Source: Artemia franciscana (taxonomy: Eukaryota > Arthropoda > Branchiopoda > Anostraca > Artemiidae). Taken from it: 64,000 bases of DNA. Within the stretch, counting starts at the first letter, position 1. Every line of letters begins with the position of its first letter. Below the pieces are notes generated by a model. It made no database searches, was not told the DNA's origin, and was given only the letters and a program-made list of their open reading frames with translations. The stretch covers positions 18,046,409 to 18,110,408 of the forward strand of contig NC_088864.1 of the NCBI RefSeq assembly GCF_032884065.1, given 5' to 3'. Below, one piece after another: positions 24,001 through 34,825 of this stretch. The position numbers and the translations under genes were made by a program.

Positions 24001-24308
24001 TGACATCTTTAAAACACATTTAGGCTTGTGTTTCTTATAAGTTTTCTAACACCCTTTTCTCAATAGGTGGTTTTAGATGAAAGGGGTTGAGGGGGCACAA
24101 GGGGAATGGGTGCAAAATTTTTAGTGGCAAAAATTTGCAAATAATCTAACATTTACAATCGTTTTTTTAGTTTTTAGAATATATTTTTATCAAAATAAAG
24201 CAAAAGTCAGAGTTGGCAGTAAGTTACTTTTTATCTAATATTCAACATAATCACTCACACTATATTAGATATTTTGGTAAATGTTTAGTTTCATCACATG
24301 CTGTCCAA
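21056..24308. other. Long AT-rich stretch without recognised gene
   Basis: Looks single-copy within this window. There is a poly(A) run of about two dozen bases at 22167-22190. A small frame ending at 23210 (MIGVRVEGSGRGYTLLNQLN near its start) begins around 23129 beside a TAG acceptor-like site; this is too weak to call an exon. No family A copy is present, unlike the rest of the window. Confidence 0.4.
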
Positions 24309-24343
24309 AATGAAAACTATGCTACAAAGCAGCATAGTTTTCA
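24309..24343. repeat. Perfect 14-bp hairpin
   Basis: ATGAAAACTATGCT and its exact complement AGCATAGTTTTCAT flank a 7-base loop. Function unknown. Confidence 0.7.
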
Positions 24344-24384
24344 TAATATAGCACTTATAAATGCTAATTCTAGAAGCGCATCCA

Positions 24385-25150
24385 TTTCTGGTTGACCCAT
24401 TTCCTCCATGAGGCAAACTAAAAATGCATAAAGTGGGCAGGGTTTTGAAGCCAAGAGAAAAGTTGGGGTTGTACAATATGAATGAAATTATATTTTAAAT
24501 ACTAATTCCAGTCATCACTGGTAATTTCTGTACTCATGCTTCCATTAATGCTAATATCCAAGATGGTTCATTTACACTTTTGAGTTTAAATTAGCCAGCT
24601 GTTTCTGAACAATTGCAATAGGCTAATAGCTGTTGTGACATTGGCCTATGACAAAATTTGAACCAGTAAATCATAGCAATTAGTTAAATATTACAAAAGA
24701 TAGGCAGTGTAATGTCCAATTTCACTTACAGGTAAAATTACATATAGAGCAAAGTATATTAGTCCATGAGCCCTGGGGCACTGAGGCAAGGTCTGATTGG
24801 TTCAGCCTTGTTTGATATGGTCATAATGTTTCATCATTACAATCCTATTTTCTGTAGAAATTGGGGTTAGTCAAGGGTAAGCTTCTGTGGAGTTAAAAGT
24901 TTGAAGGGATGATATTTTTTTCTTTTGTGAGTCTTTTTTATTTTTTTGAATTACTCCATACAGCTAGATTTTCATGATTGCATATTGTTTTTATGTCATT
25001 ATTCATTCATTTTATCCAATTCAACATTTCCCTTGGCTTCAAAACCCTGCCCATTTTACACATTTTTAGTTTTGTTAAAGGGGGATCTTAGAAAGCTAAA
25101 AAATGGATGAACTTTTGTAATAATGACAAAGAAACAATATGCAATCAGGA
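24385..25150. repeat. Nested inverted repeats, MITE-like
   Basis: A segment around 24410-24460 (GGGCAGGGTTTTGAAGCCAA) recurs inverted at about 25035-25080 (TTGGCTTCAAAACCCTGCCC), with weaker match extending to about 100 bp. The right copy itself sits in a hairpin whose arms at 24974-25015 and 25103-25148 share GATTGCATATTG and its complement. This suggests a small foldback element plus a partial second copy. Confidence 0.6.
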
Positions 25151-27209
25151 GCATCTTGCTATATGAAGTAATATACATTTTCTACAGCTTGTGATGAACC
25201 TAAAGCTTTACTGATATTTTCAGCCTATAGAGAGTAAACAGCTTTACAGTAGGTTAATCCATGAAATGAACAACAAAAATATATTATTTGGGCTATATAT
25301 GTCTATCAGAGGGGGGGTGCATTGTCAGGGTAATGACTATATTGTTGAAAATGAGCATTAAATTTGGAATCTAATGGAGCCTCTCATTTTTTGTTTCATG
25401 CTTGTTTTGTACACATCCTTGGGATAGGCCTATATAGTACCAGCAGGGGGTGGGGTGGTGGATCATCAAAGTTATACTTTAATCATCAAAAATGGCAATG
25501 TAAAAATGTCTTTATTCTTGTTTTCTTATGTCTCCTTCTGGAGAGCCATTACTCTACATATTTATAGCTAGGCTACTTCTTGTTTTCTTAGAATGTGGTT
25601 AGAGTAAGAATAAGAAACTTTTAGGGATGGATCTACAGACTAAAGCAGGCCATAGCATACTTTGAGGTACATAACTCTACTTCTTCTCTCTCAAGAGGGC
25701 CCTGACCTTTGATGACTTTAAAAAAATTGTGTTATAAAATAGAAACCTTGCAAAATAGATCTTCTGCTTAAAATAAGTACAAAAAAACATTTCCAGCTTC
25801 ACTACATTGCTCAGTCCTAATTTGTGAAGTTTCAAAAATCTGTAAATACATTTACAAAATTAAAAAAAAACATTGATATGACCTAAAATTCATCTCAAAT
25901 AACAGGAATTGCATTTTCAAAACTAAACCAAAGAAAAAGAAACTGATAGATGAGAGTTAGGGTAAAATATTGTTATGCGGAATATTCAATAGGCTAGGTA
26001 ATTTCAGAAGTGGATTCATTACTGAAAGTTTCATTTTCCTAACCTAGCAAAAAGTGGCTAAACTAGAATTTTACCAAGTTTACTATTACCTAAGGTTATT
26101 GTATCATTCATATCAGAGTTATCTTTTATTATTGTCTTCCTTTTCTCTAAAAATTTTGCATTTTCAGAATCGCTTGTGTAGCTGAATTTGAAAATCTTGC
26201 TACTCGAAAATCGAAATTTGGAACAAACTACTTAGAGCCGACTAACACTTGTTAATACGACATATTATTTACACGGAATATAATGCTTTTTTCATTGTTT
26301 TCAGCCACGAAAAACTTACTTAAGGACATTTCCATTGGTCAAAACAAGTAGGAATTAGTTTGAAAGAAGAAATTAAACCCAATAAAGCATTGAAGAAATT
26401 AAAATGAACTATGGAGCAAAACTGAAAACAAACCACCAATGAATATGACTTTGTGGCCGCTAAAACGTTTAAAAATGCTCAATTCGGCTTTATGCCTCAC
26501 TGAACACACAAAAAAATATATTTTGAAAATAGGCTCCCTTGTTTCTTTATAACATCATTTAAAATAAATGCGTCTCAAACGCTCATAAATTGTTTCGGTA
26601 CAAAATTCTTGCAGCAACAAATTTACCTCAATTAGTTAAACATATAATAAATTCTTAGTTTTTTTTCATTTTTAAACCCATTTATGTCGATTAAGTTGCC
26701 AATCAGCTTGCTAAGACCCAACGTATCGCTAATCTTTCAGTCGTACGGCACCGATGACGCCGGTGTGCCATAGGTCTCTTCATATTTAGCCTTATATTTT
26801 TGCATTGATTTGTTGATGTCGGTTGTGTTAAGTGATAATAACGTGCTAATTAACTTTATTAGTCTATTGAGTTTAAAGTAAATCCTTCAACTCCTGCAAC
26901 CAAGGCCATATTTTGTTTTCTCACTCCCCAACATTAAAGATTAAAAATGAAATAGGTCAAACTATAGCAAAAGCTGTAAGTTTGGTGATTGAATAACTTA
27001 TTACAGGCCAGGAACAAATTTTACTTTCTTAGCTGAAATTGGCCGATTTTACGAAACTAAAAAAATGCAAAGTTAATGAATTTAACGAACATGAACTTAC
27101 AACCTGAAACTGAGGACACCATTTTAAACCTCATGCCTCCGTTCCTTCCCTAATCTTAGAAAAGATTTTAAAATATTCCGAGAAAATTCATTCTATTTTT
27201 TTTAACCCA
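25151..27209. other. AT-rich stretch without recognised gene
   Basis: No repeat family recognised. A splice-acceptor-like TTTTCAG at about 26162-26168 precedes a 28-codon open segment ending at a TAA near 26255, unassigned. A CpG-richer patch near 26730-26770 could be a promoter or first-exon region, without direct support. Confidence 0.35.
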
Positions 27210-30075
27210 CCTGGTGTATATCCGGGAGGTTAACAAGGTTGCCCTGTTGGCTCTCTCAGGCTAAAGATGACAGTCCTAAGTCTGTAAAGTGGTGAGGGCT
27301 GGTCGACCGGTTGATAAACTGTTAATCCAGATACTCTGCCGGGTCGGATAAATAATGTGATGAAAACTCTTGACAAATATCGAATCGATATGGCTGTATT
27401 ATCTGAGACAGGAATTCCAGAGTCTGGGACCCTTGAATGTGATAATTATCATGTGCTATATTCTAAGAAAGAACGTATTAAAGCGGCTGGAGTGGCACTG
27501 GCTCTAAGCGAGGCGGCAGATAAATGCCTTATTGATTGGGAACCAATTAACGATCGTACCCTGAGAGCGCGTTTTGGGACTACTTAAGCAAAAATGACGT
27601 GTATAGCAGTTATGCTCCAACAAAAGAATCAAGTGACTCTGATAAAGATAGTTTCTATCAGTCACTTAGTGATGTTACAAATAAAGTTCATAGCAATGAT
27701 ATATTGGTTGTTTATGACGATTTTAATGCAAAAGTGGGCTGCCACCAGGATTATGCGCCAACGATAATTGGTTTTCATGGACTTGGTGGAATCAGTGAAA
27801 ATGGCATGAGACTGATTGATTATTGTGTCACTAATGACATGATTGTAGGAGGTACACGGTGTTCCCATAAGACAATTCACAAATACACGTGTAAATCACT
27901 TGATGATACCACTCGAAACTAGATCAACCATTTACTAATCAACAAGTGAAGAAAAAGGTCCCTCAAAGATGTCAGAGCTTATCGCTGAGCCAATGATACA
28001 ATCTTACACTAGAAAATAGGTTCGTAGCCCTGAGCCTCTATGACTCCGACGAAACAAATTCAGAATGTCTTTGTGAGTATCAGAGTGCCTAAATGATGCT
28101 GCAGTGGAAGTTCTTGGATATAAGAAAAGAAAAAAGAAAGAGTGGATTAATGAAGAAACTTGGCAGCTGATTCAGGAATGAACAAATCTGAAAGCTCTCG
28201 TTGATAAATACTAGTCTTTAATCTAGTCAGCCTAGCAATAGGCAATACTGTGATAGTTTAAAACAACAGTATAAATTTGCCCACAAGCGAGTGAAAATGT
28301 CTGCCAGGAATGACAGGAGAACTTTTGCTGAGGACATAGCAGTGGAGGTAGAAAGAGCAGCTAGCCGGGTTGATAGTAAAACCGTTTATATGCTTAGTAA
28401 GAACCTTTCCAGCGCGCAAACAAACCCTTGCCTCTTCATAGAGGATAAAAGTGGGCATCTGCTTACGAATCAGGCAGATATCCAAAGCCGTTGGAGTGAA
28501 TATTTCTCGGATGTGCTGAACCAGCCAATACCCCATGAGCCACTGTTGGTCCCTGACGTGCCCCCATTTACCTTGAATATCTATTCGGGCCCCATCCTCT
28601 TCCAAGAAGTTGTTGTAGCCCTGAAGTCACTAAAAAATGGGAAAGCAGCCGGATGTGATAGAGTCCCTCCAGAGCTGTTGAAATATGGAAAAAAGCTCTC
28701 ACTGGCCCACTATGTAAGCTGCTTGTTAAGGTGTGGGATGAAGAGGCTGACCCTCCTGACAGGAATAAAGGCATTATAGTGAAACACTTCATGAAAGGTC
28801 GAAAAACATCATGTGATAACTAGAGAAGTATCACACTTCAGTCAGCCGGAAGTAAAGTTCTATGTCAGATTATACTTAATAGAATCCAGACTAAAGTGGG
28901 CAAAATTTTAAGGAATGAGCAACATGGTTTCCACCCAAATCGTCCGTGCTACGACCTGATATTTAGCTTACGTGCTCTACTGGAGGAATCAAACGAATGG
29001 CAAGTCCAGATTATTTTAGTGTTTATAGACTTCTTGAAAGCGTGCACCGACAGGCAATGTAGAAAATTCTCCTAGCGTGTGGAATGCCTCCGAAAACTGT
29101 GAATATGATTAAATCTTTGTATGCTGCACAGGTTTGTGCAGTCCAGATGGAAAATAGGCTGTCAGAGTGGTTCCCTGTTGAGTCTGGTGTGCGTCAAGGA
29201 TGTTTAATATCTGCAATATTGTTCGCAATTATGCAAAAAATTAACTTATTGAAATCAATTAAACTTATTGATTTCACTGACGATATTGTTCTCGTAGCTC
29301 ACTCCCAAGAGGACATTCAGCTTAATCTGAATGGATTAGCAGAAAAAGCTCCCCCTATGGGCCTGAAGATTAATATTAATAAAACGAAACGTATTTCAAA
29401 CGTAGGTGTGACGAGCATAGCAGCTGGGATTCGATACGAAGGAATTGATATAAAGGAGGTAAGCGAATTTAAGTACCTCGGTAGTACAATTACCAAAGAT
29501 GGGAACAGTGACAGAGAAGTCTTGCCACGCATAGCGTATGTGGGTGGAGCATTTTCTCAGCTGAAGAATATTTGGAGATGCAGATACTTCTCTCAGAAGT
29601 TGAAATTGCGATTGTTCAGGATTAATGTACTCTCCGTACTTTTATATGGATGCAAGTCCTGGAGCCTTTCAAAGAATACTGAGAAAAGACTGCTTGGCTT
29701 CGAGAATAATTGCCTGCGCTGAGTCCTTGCGGTACATTGGACCGATAGAGCAAAAAATTCCCAGATTAGGGCTGATACCGAACAACCACTGGTGACCGAC
29801 GAGATCAGAATGAGATGATGGAAGTATTTGGGGCATATGACCTGCATGAGCGAAGGACGCCTCCCACACAATTTATGGTGTTGGACCCCACCAGGCATTT
29901 GAAGGAGTGGAAGACAACGCAGCACACTTGGTAGATCCCTGGAAAAAAGCAAGGAGTCTCCGAGCAACTTTGAATGAACTTTGGTCTTTGGCACAAAATC
30001 GGTCAAGTTGGAGGTCAACCGTCACTGTCCTATGCGCCCCCAGGCGTAGGAGGACCTAAATGTGGCTTATAATTT
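27210..30075 (+). pseudogene. LINE-A: near-full-length RTE-like retrotransposon, broken
   Basis: Plus-strand relic covering an APE-type endonuclease and reverse transcriptase in order. Endonuclease parts are MAVLSETGIPESG (27357-27587) and, in another frame, DDFNAKVG with MIVGGTRCSHKTIHKYTCKS (27599-27922). The linker WINEETWQLI (about 28150) leads to RT: LKNGKAAGCDRVPPELLKYG (28291-28779), then GVRQGC, the active-site box FTDD (29273-29284), KININKTK and FKYLGSTITKDG (29084-29722). The C-terminal tail continues to about 30050 in shifted frames. At least four frameshifts and several stops (27585, 27920, 29720) disable it. FTDD in place of FADD/YADD and DDFNAKVG in place of GDFNAKVG are also unusual. 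It has no internal family A insertion. Confidence 0.88.
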
Positions 30076-30827
30076 GGATCAAATCTTGGGAACCGTCTTT
30101 CCAATTCCCAAAGACCATAGATAGTTGAATCCCTGTCCAACTTACTGATCCTTTTTTCTAAGTCGTGAATCAGTCTTCAAAATTTATTAAAGCCTAACAG
30201 ATAGGAAAGAAGTGAATGCGCGAACTAGGAAATGCCTTTCCAAATTCTAATTTGGTATATAGATCCATTTCTGAAAGCAGAGCCGTTCCTAGGGGTGGTG
30301 GCAATACAGTGCCACCTCTTGACTTTAATATAAGCAAAAACTGCCGAATCAAAGCGAAAAATTTGATCAAAGTGGGTAACCTCCAAACCGTGGCACCATC
30401 CAGCCAGGGTTCTTGGGGTGGTTTGCCACGGTTACCTTACTTTGAACGGCTCTGTCCCGAAAGACTTCATTCATGCAACACAACAACTTTGGGAGTTAGG
30501 GGAACTATCCCTTAAGCTGCAATTTACATTTCAGGCTATTATATTAAAGGCGTTAGTCATTTAAATAGTGGAAAAACCAAATCCGAATCAAACACAAAAA
30601 TCAGCTTGAATTCTGTAACTCGGAAACGACCTTTTAGCTTTAGCTTACAATTAGATTTTTTTTTTTTACTTGTTACTTCTAGTAAAGTAGTTCAAGCAAA
30701 TTTTCGTAATGGGGTTCTCAAGCTTTTTCAAGGTGATTTCGAATCATCTGAAACGACCATATTTGATTTTAACTGCTATTTTCCAGTCTATAGCAGATCG
30801 TTTTATAATTGATACGTTTATAATGTA
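30076..30827. other. Unassigned sequence between LINE-A and family A copy A4
   Basis: The open frame at 30216-30515 (+), with VPRGGGNTVPPLDFNI in its middle, has no recognisable domain. An inverted pair GGTTACC..GGTAACC near 30378 and 30431 is too short to interpret. Confidence 0.3.
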
Positions 30828-31590
30828 TCAAACAGTCTTTGGTAACGAACTATAGTAAGGAAAGACCTGCCTCAATAGCAACCGAAACTCTACAAAATGG
30901 AGTTTTGATAAAAGAATCGCATTTTTATGCTGATTCTAAATATATAAGTTTCATCAAGTTTGATCTTACACATCAAAAGTTAGGAGCCTGAGAAAATTTG
31001 CCTAATTTTAAAAATTAGGTGGAAATACCCCCTAAAGTCATATAATCTTAACGAAAATCACACAATCTAATTCAGCGTATCAGAGAACCCTATTGTAGAA
31101 GTTCCCAGCTCCTATCTACAAAAAGTGGAATTTTGAATTTTTTGCCAGAAGATAGATCACGGATGCGTGTTCATTTGTTTTTTCCCCCAGGGGTGATTGT
31201 ATCGACCCAGTTACATGGGAGGATCTTTCCATGGAGAAACTTACATGAGGGACGAAAATTTTCATGAAGGGGCCGCAGGATCTTCTAGTATTATTTAAAA
31301 AAAAACAACGAGAAAAAAAAATTCGTCTCGAAGTTAGGATTAGCATTAAAACCTAAAAAGAACAGGAAATATTTCGTATATAAAGGGGTTGTACCCTCCT
31401 CAACGCCTCGCTCTTTATTCTAAAGTTTTTTTTTTTTAAAGTAGAGTTGTGAAAAAGAGTCAAAATTTAGCGTGAAGAACATGGCGTTGAGGAGGGAACA
31501 ACCCCTTTCATATACGGAATAATTTCTGTTCGTTTTAAGTTTTGATGTCGCTCCTTACTTGCAGTTAAAAACTTGTTTTTTTTTAAATCT
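30828..31590 (-). mobile_element. Family A copy A4, internally deleted
   Basis: Reverse copy. It starts with a mutated palindrome (CAGTCTTTGGTAACGAACTA) and runs normally to about 31210. It then jumps across part of the body (junction near GACCCAGTTAC|ATGGGAGG) and ends with a complete foldback (about 31360-31575) whose arms share CCTCCTCAACGCC or its complement. A deletion derivative that kept both ends. Confidence 0.85.
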
Positions 31591-31734
31591 TTGTATAAAT
31601 GCCAGATTACCTTAGTAACCTCAAGATTATAAAGATACATTCACAACGTTTATAAGGAAGATACGTTCATAAAAAGACACTTTTAACATGTATATTTGGA
31701 TAAATGCCAAATGTCCTTAGTAATTGCTGGTTTC

Positions 31735-31865
31735 AAAATTGGTTCGAAGGTTAACTCCTAATTTCATGCCCTTCAGCCAAAAAGGGCAATGAGGGGTAGG
31801 AGGTCAGCCATCCTGTGCTTTCACACACCCTTCCTGTTTACCCTCCCCAAATTTCACCACACGAA
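31735..31865. repeat. SINE-like or unclassified dispersed repeat, copy 2
   Basis: Shares GTCAGCCATCCTGTGCTTTC, CACACCCTTCCTG and the CCTTCAGCCA-GG-CAATG core with 4370-4520. This copy is truncated shortly after the CCCTCCCCAAATTTC segment. Confidence 0.5.
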
Positions 31866-33829
31866 CAAAGAAATATCCAGTTAAATAATTTTATATCTAT
31901 TTACTGTCAATAAAAAGGTATCATCCCTATTTTGAACTGTTTTACTTTCGTCATTTTTATTAGTGAGTTTTACTGTGTAAAAAAAAATAAATCCGAACCT
32001 CTTTATTTTTTTTATCAAAGTACTTGTTTTTAGTCGACTGTTTACCATTTGTCGGATCAGGCGAGGTATTGTTTTAGAGCTAGAGGATGAAATTTGTATG
32101 TACAACAACTGTTTATAAAATTGTTTGTCTATTGTTCTATTGTAATATAATTCAAAAAAAGGTGGAAAAATATTTCACCAAAATTCTTATGACAGCGAAA
32201 AGTTTTCCTTTTCTGAATATAGCAACATCTTTTAAAAGGCTTTGCACCTCCATTTAAAAAGCAGAGAAAGGTTATATTTACCCCTGTTTCACTTCAGATG
32301 ATGTTCCTGAAGTATATACAGTTATCTTTTAATCTTATTGAGCTGGAGAGTATTAACAAGTACCACGAAATCTTATAAATCTTGATTCCTTGCAAATTCC
32401 AAGATTTTGAAACTAGGACGTAAAGGTATAGAAAATACTTATTAAAATTAGTGCCAACTTTTAAGATTGAGAGACCTGATCATTTCCTGACATAGTTCTT
32501 GAGATGAAAGTTAAAAAGAAACAAGCTCTGCATTTCCGTAGATCTTATAATTTGTATTAGTTGGTGTATGATGATCTACCAGTTAATTTTTTTAAAGGAT
32601 GACCTGCACTCCAAATAGTGTCCCCTTAGACTGGCACAGTTGAAATTAAAAGCGGAAAATGCTAATAAATAGTATAAAAGAAAATAAATAAAAAGACTCT
32701 ATAATTTTCAAATACTTAAAAAAAATGTCATAAAAATAGTTGCCTAAAACAACTATAGAAACAAAACAATATTCACGGTTTTATAAGAATCTACACTTTT
32801 GTATATGACAAGCTTGGCAGCTTGAGGGTTCGTGATTGGAGCTAGGACGGCCAGGCCTGGTAAGAAAACGTTTCCGTCTTGGGTAAGAGCCTCCATAATG
32901 TAGATACACTATGACTTCCAATAAATTTTCCACGACCTAGAAAATAGTTTTACTTTCAATATTCTAAAAAAAAAGTACAATAAGATTGGCACAGGATCGT
33001 AATTGCTAGGCTGTAACTTTAAAGAAGTTGAAAAAACTTATTATAATGAATGCTAAGTCTGTTAAAATAGATTAAAGTTAGAGAAAAAACATCCTAAAGA
33101 GTCATTGTCGGCGCATAGGGCGTGGAACCGAAGTTTCAGTTGCAGGGTCTTTATTACGATGGCGACTCCCAAGCCTGTCACCCAATCTTACTGCAGCAAG
33201 GATCTATCTATGGGCCTCGTATTGTCAAGCAAATCATCTATACACTGCACTACGACAGGGTGAGTTACAATGAGGAATAAATAATTACATATTGGCTAAA
33301 AACAACCCAAACATAAATTTTGTATAGTGAAACCCAGCCAAGTATGAATGAGTCTGTGGAGATGAGGTATACAAGTAAGGGGCACAACTATAAAACAAAA
33401 GTAAGAAACAAGCGAATAGCAGTGAAGATAAGAGAAGCAACAGGAAACATTATCATAAACATGTAAAAACTTGGTGAGGAAGATGGTTGTATTATGTCCA
33501 TCTATCAGGATGCGGAGCTAGTTTACTCATATAGTAAAGAGTGACCCGCTCAGGTTGTAAGCAATTTTGAAAGTTGAGAGCCTGGAAAAGTTTTTCTCTG
33601 TGAAATGGGCATTTTTTTTCTTGTTTTTTGTTTTATCGATGTCTACATATTCAACGTTTTTCAAGATTGGACTAAAACATAAAAAAAAGCAAAAAAAAAA
33701 AAAAAATACAAAAAAAAGAACCAAAGCAAAAACCAAAACAGGAAAAACACGACAAGGGAAAATCAATTTGACATTCTGAATAAGTAATAGGATTCATTAA
33801 AAAAACAACATATTTTTATTTTTTGGTTA
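31866..33829. other. AT-rich stretch, no firm gene
   Basis: Mostly featureless. At 33100-33260 a GC-richer segment contains a short ATG frame (MATPKPVTQSYCSKDL at its start, about 33160-33265) ending at a GTGAGT donor-like site. It may be a first exon or transposon debris. An oligo(A) run lies at 33690-33707. Confidence 0.35.
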
Positions 33830-34420
33830 CTATGGGAAATGGTTGATTCTTTACTAGTTACAACTTATTTTTCTTTGCCCTATGTACCTGGTCTAGGGGA
33901 AAACTTAACAAATATAAAATTGATGAATGCTTTGAGTCAGTTAAACTATTCAACAGCTTTCTAAATTGTGGGAAGAATCTAACTCGTAGTAATTTGAGTA
34001 GTGGTGTGTATAGTATTCCTTGTTCTTATGGAAAGCTTTACATTGGCCGAACTCGCCAACAGTTTGTTGAACGATCTATAGAGCATCGCAAGTCAATAAA
34101 ATAAAGTTTTAAATGTAGTAAGCCTTCTGAAACTTTGCTTTCAGCTTTATTTTTCATTACGTACAATTTGACGATGACGCAGTTCTAACGGCAGAGGCTT
34201 GACAGCAATTGGAATAAAAAAAAATCTTACTAATATTTCAATGCATATAGATACAGGTAATTTAAATATTGACCAGATTTACAATATTTATCATAAAAGT
34301 GAACCAATAACTAATGAGGGCAATAAAGCTTTACAAAATCACCAGGGGACTAAATTAATTACAAGACCTAGGGAAATTGCAGCGGTAGAAGCAGACAAAA
34401 TTATTATTACACAATAAAAT
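33830..34420 (+). pseudogene. Penelope-like element, GIY-YIG endonuclease relic
   Basis: The pieces appear in order but in different frames. SLPYVPGLGENL (about 33875) is the conserved segment at the RT/linker end of Penelope-like retroelements. GVYSIPCSYGKLYIGRTRQQ (about 34005-34064) is the GIY-YIG nuclease core, reading GVY...YIG with the expected downstream Arg and an ERSIEHRKSI helix. FDDDAVLTAEA and NISMHIDTGNLNIDQIYN (to about 34300) match the C-terminal part. A TAA within the nuclease and at least two frameshifts inactivate it. Penelope-like elements use this nuclease to nick DNA for target-primed reverse transcription. The RT domain itself is absent. Confidence 0.78.
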
Positions 34421-34825
34421 AATTAATTGCATTTTAATTTTATTTTGTTTTATACAGGTGCTTCAGTGTTCTCACTGAAGCAACTTTATTTAGCTTCTTT
34501 GGTGCTCAATCACAGTAGAAACAATTGTACAAATTGATTTTTTTTAAATTTCTTGGGTTTAGATTTTATTTAATTTTAGGTTGCTACTCCGTGCTTATCA
34601 ACCCTAGTTCTGCCATAGTCACAGAGGCAAGGTGGGAGAGAGAAAAAAAAACACGAAAAAAAAAGTCAGACACACAAACATATAGGGTCAGACACACACA
34701 CAAAAAAAAAAAAACAAAGACAGACACAGAGGCATGCAAACAGAGACTCAGTCACACAGGCACGGTAGAGGAGAGACAAAAAACAAAAAACAAAAACACG
34801 CACATGCAAACACATTGAGTTAAAA
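34421..34825. other. Hairpin and A/C-rich low-complexity DNA
   Basis: A hairpin GCTTCAGTG..CACTGAAGC lies at about 34462-34483, just after the Penelope-like relic, possibly part of its 3' end. The 34625-34812 stretch is low complexity, rich in AAAAAC and CACACA. Confidence 0.5.

Noticed and set aside
31735-31865. tRNA gene suggested by GGTTCGAAGG
   Set aside because: No acceptor stem or A box could be paired around it.
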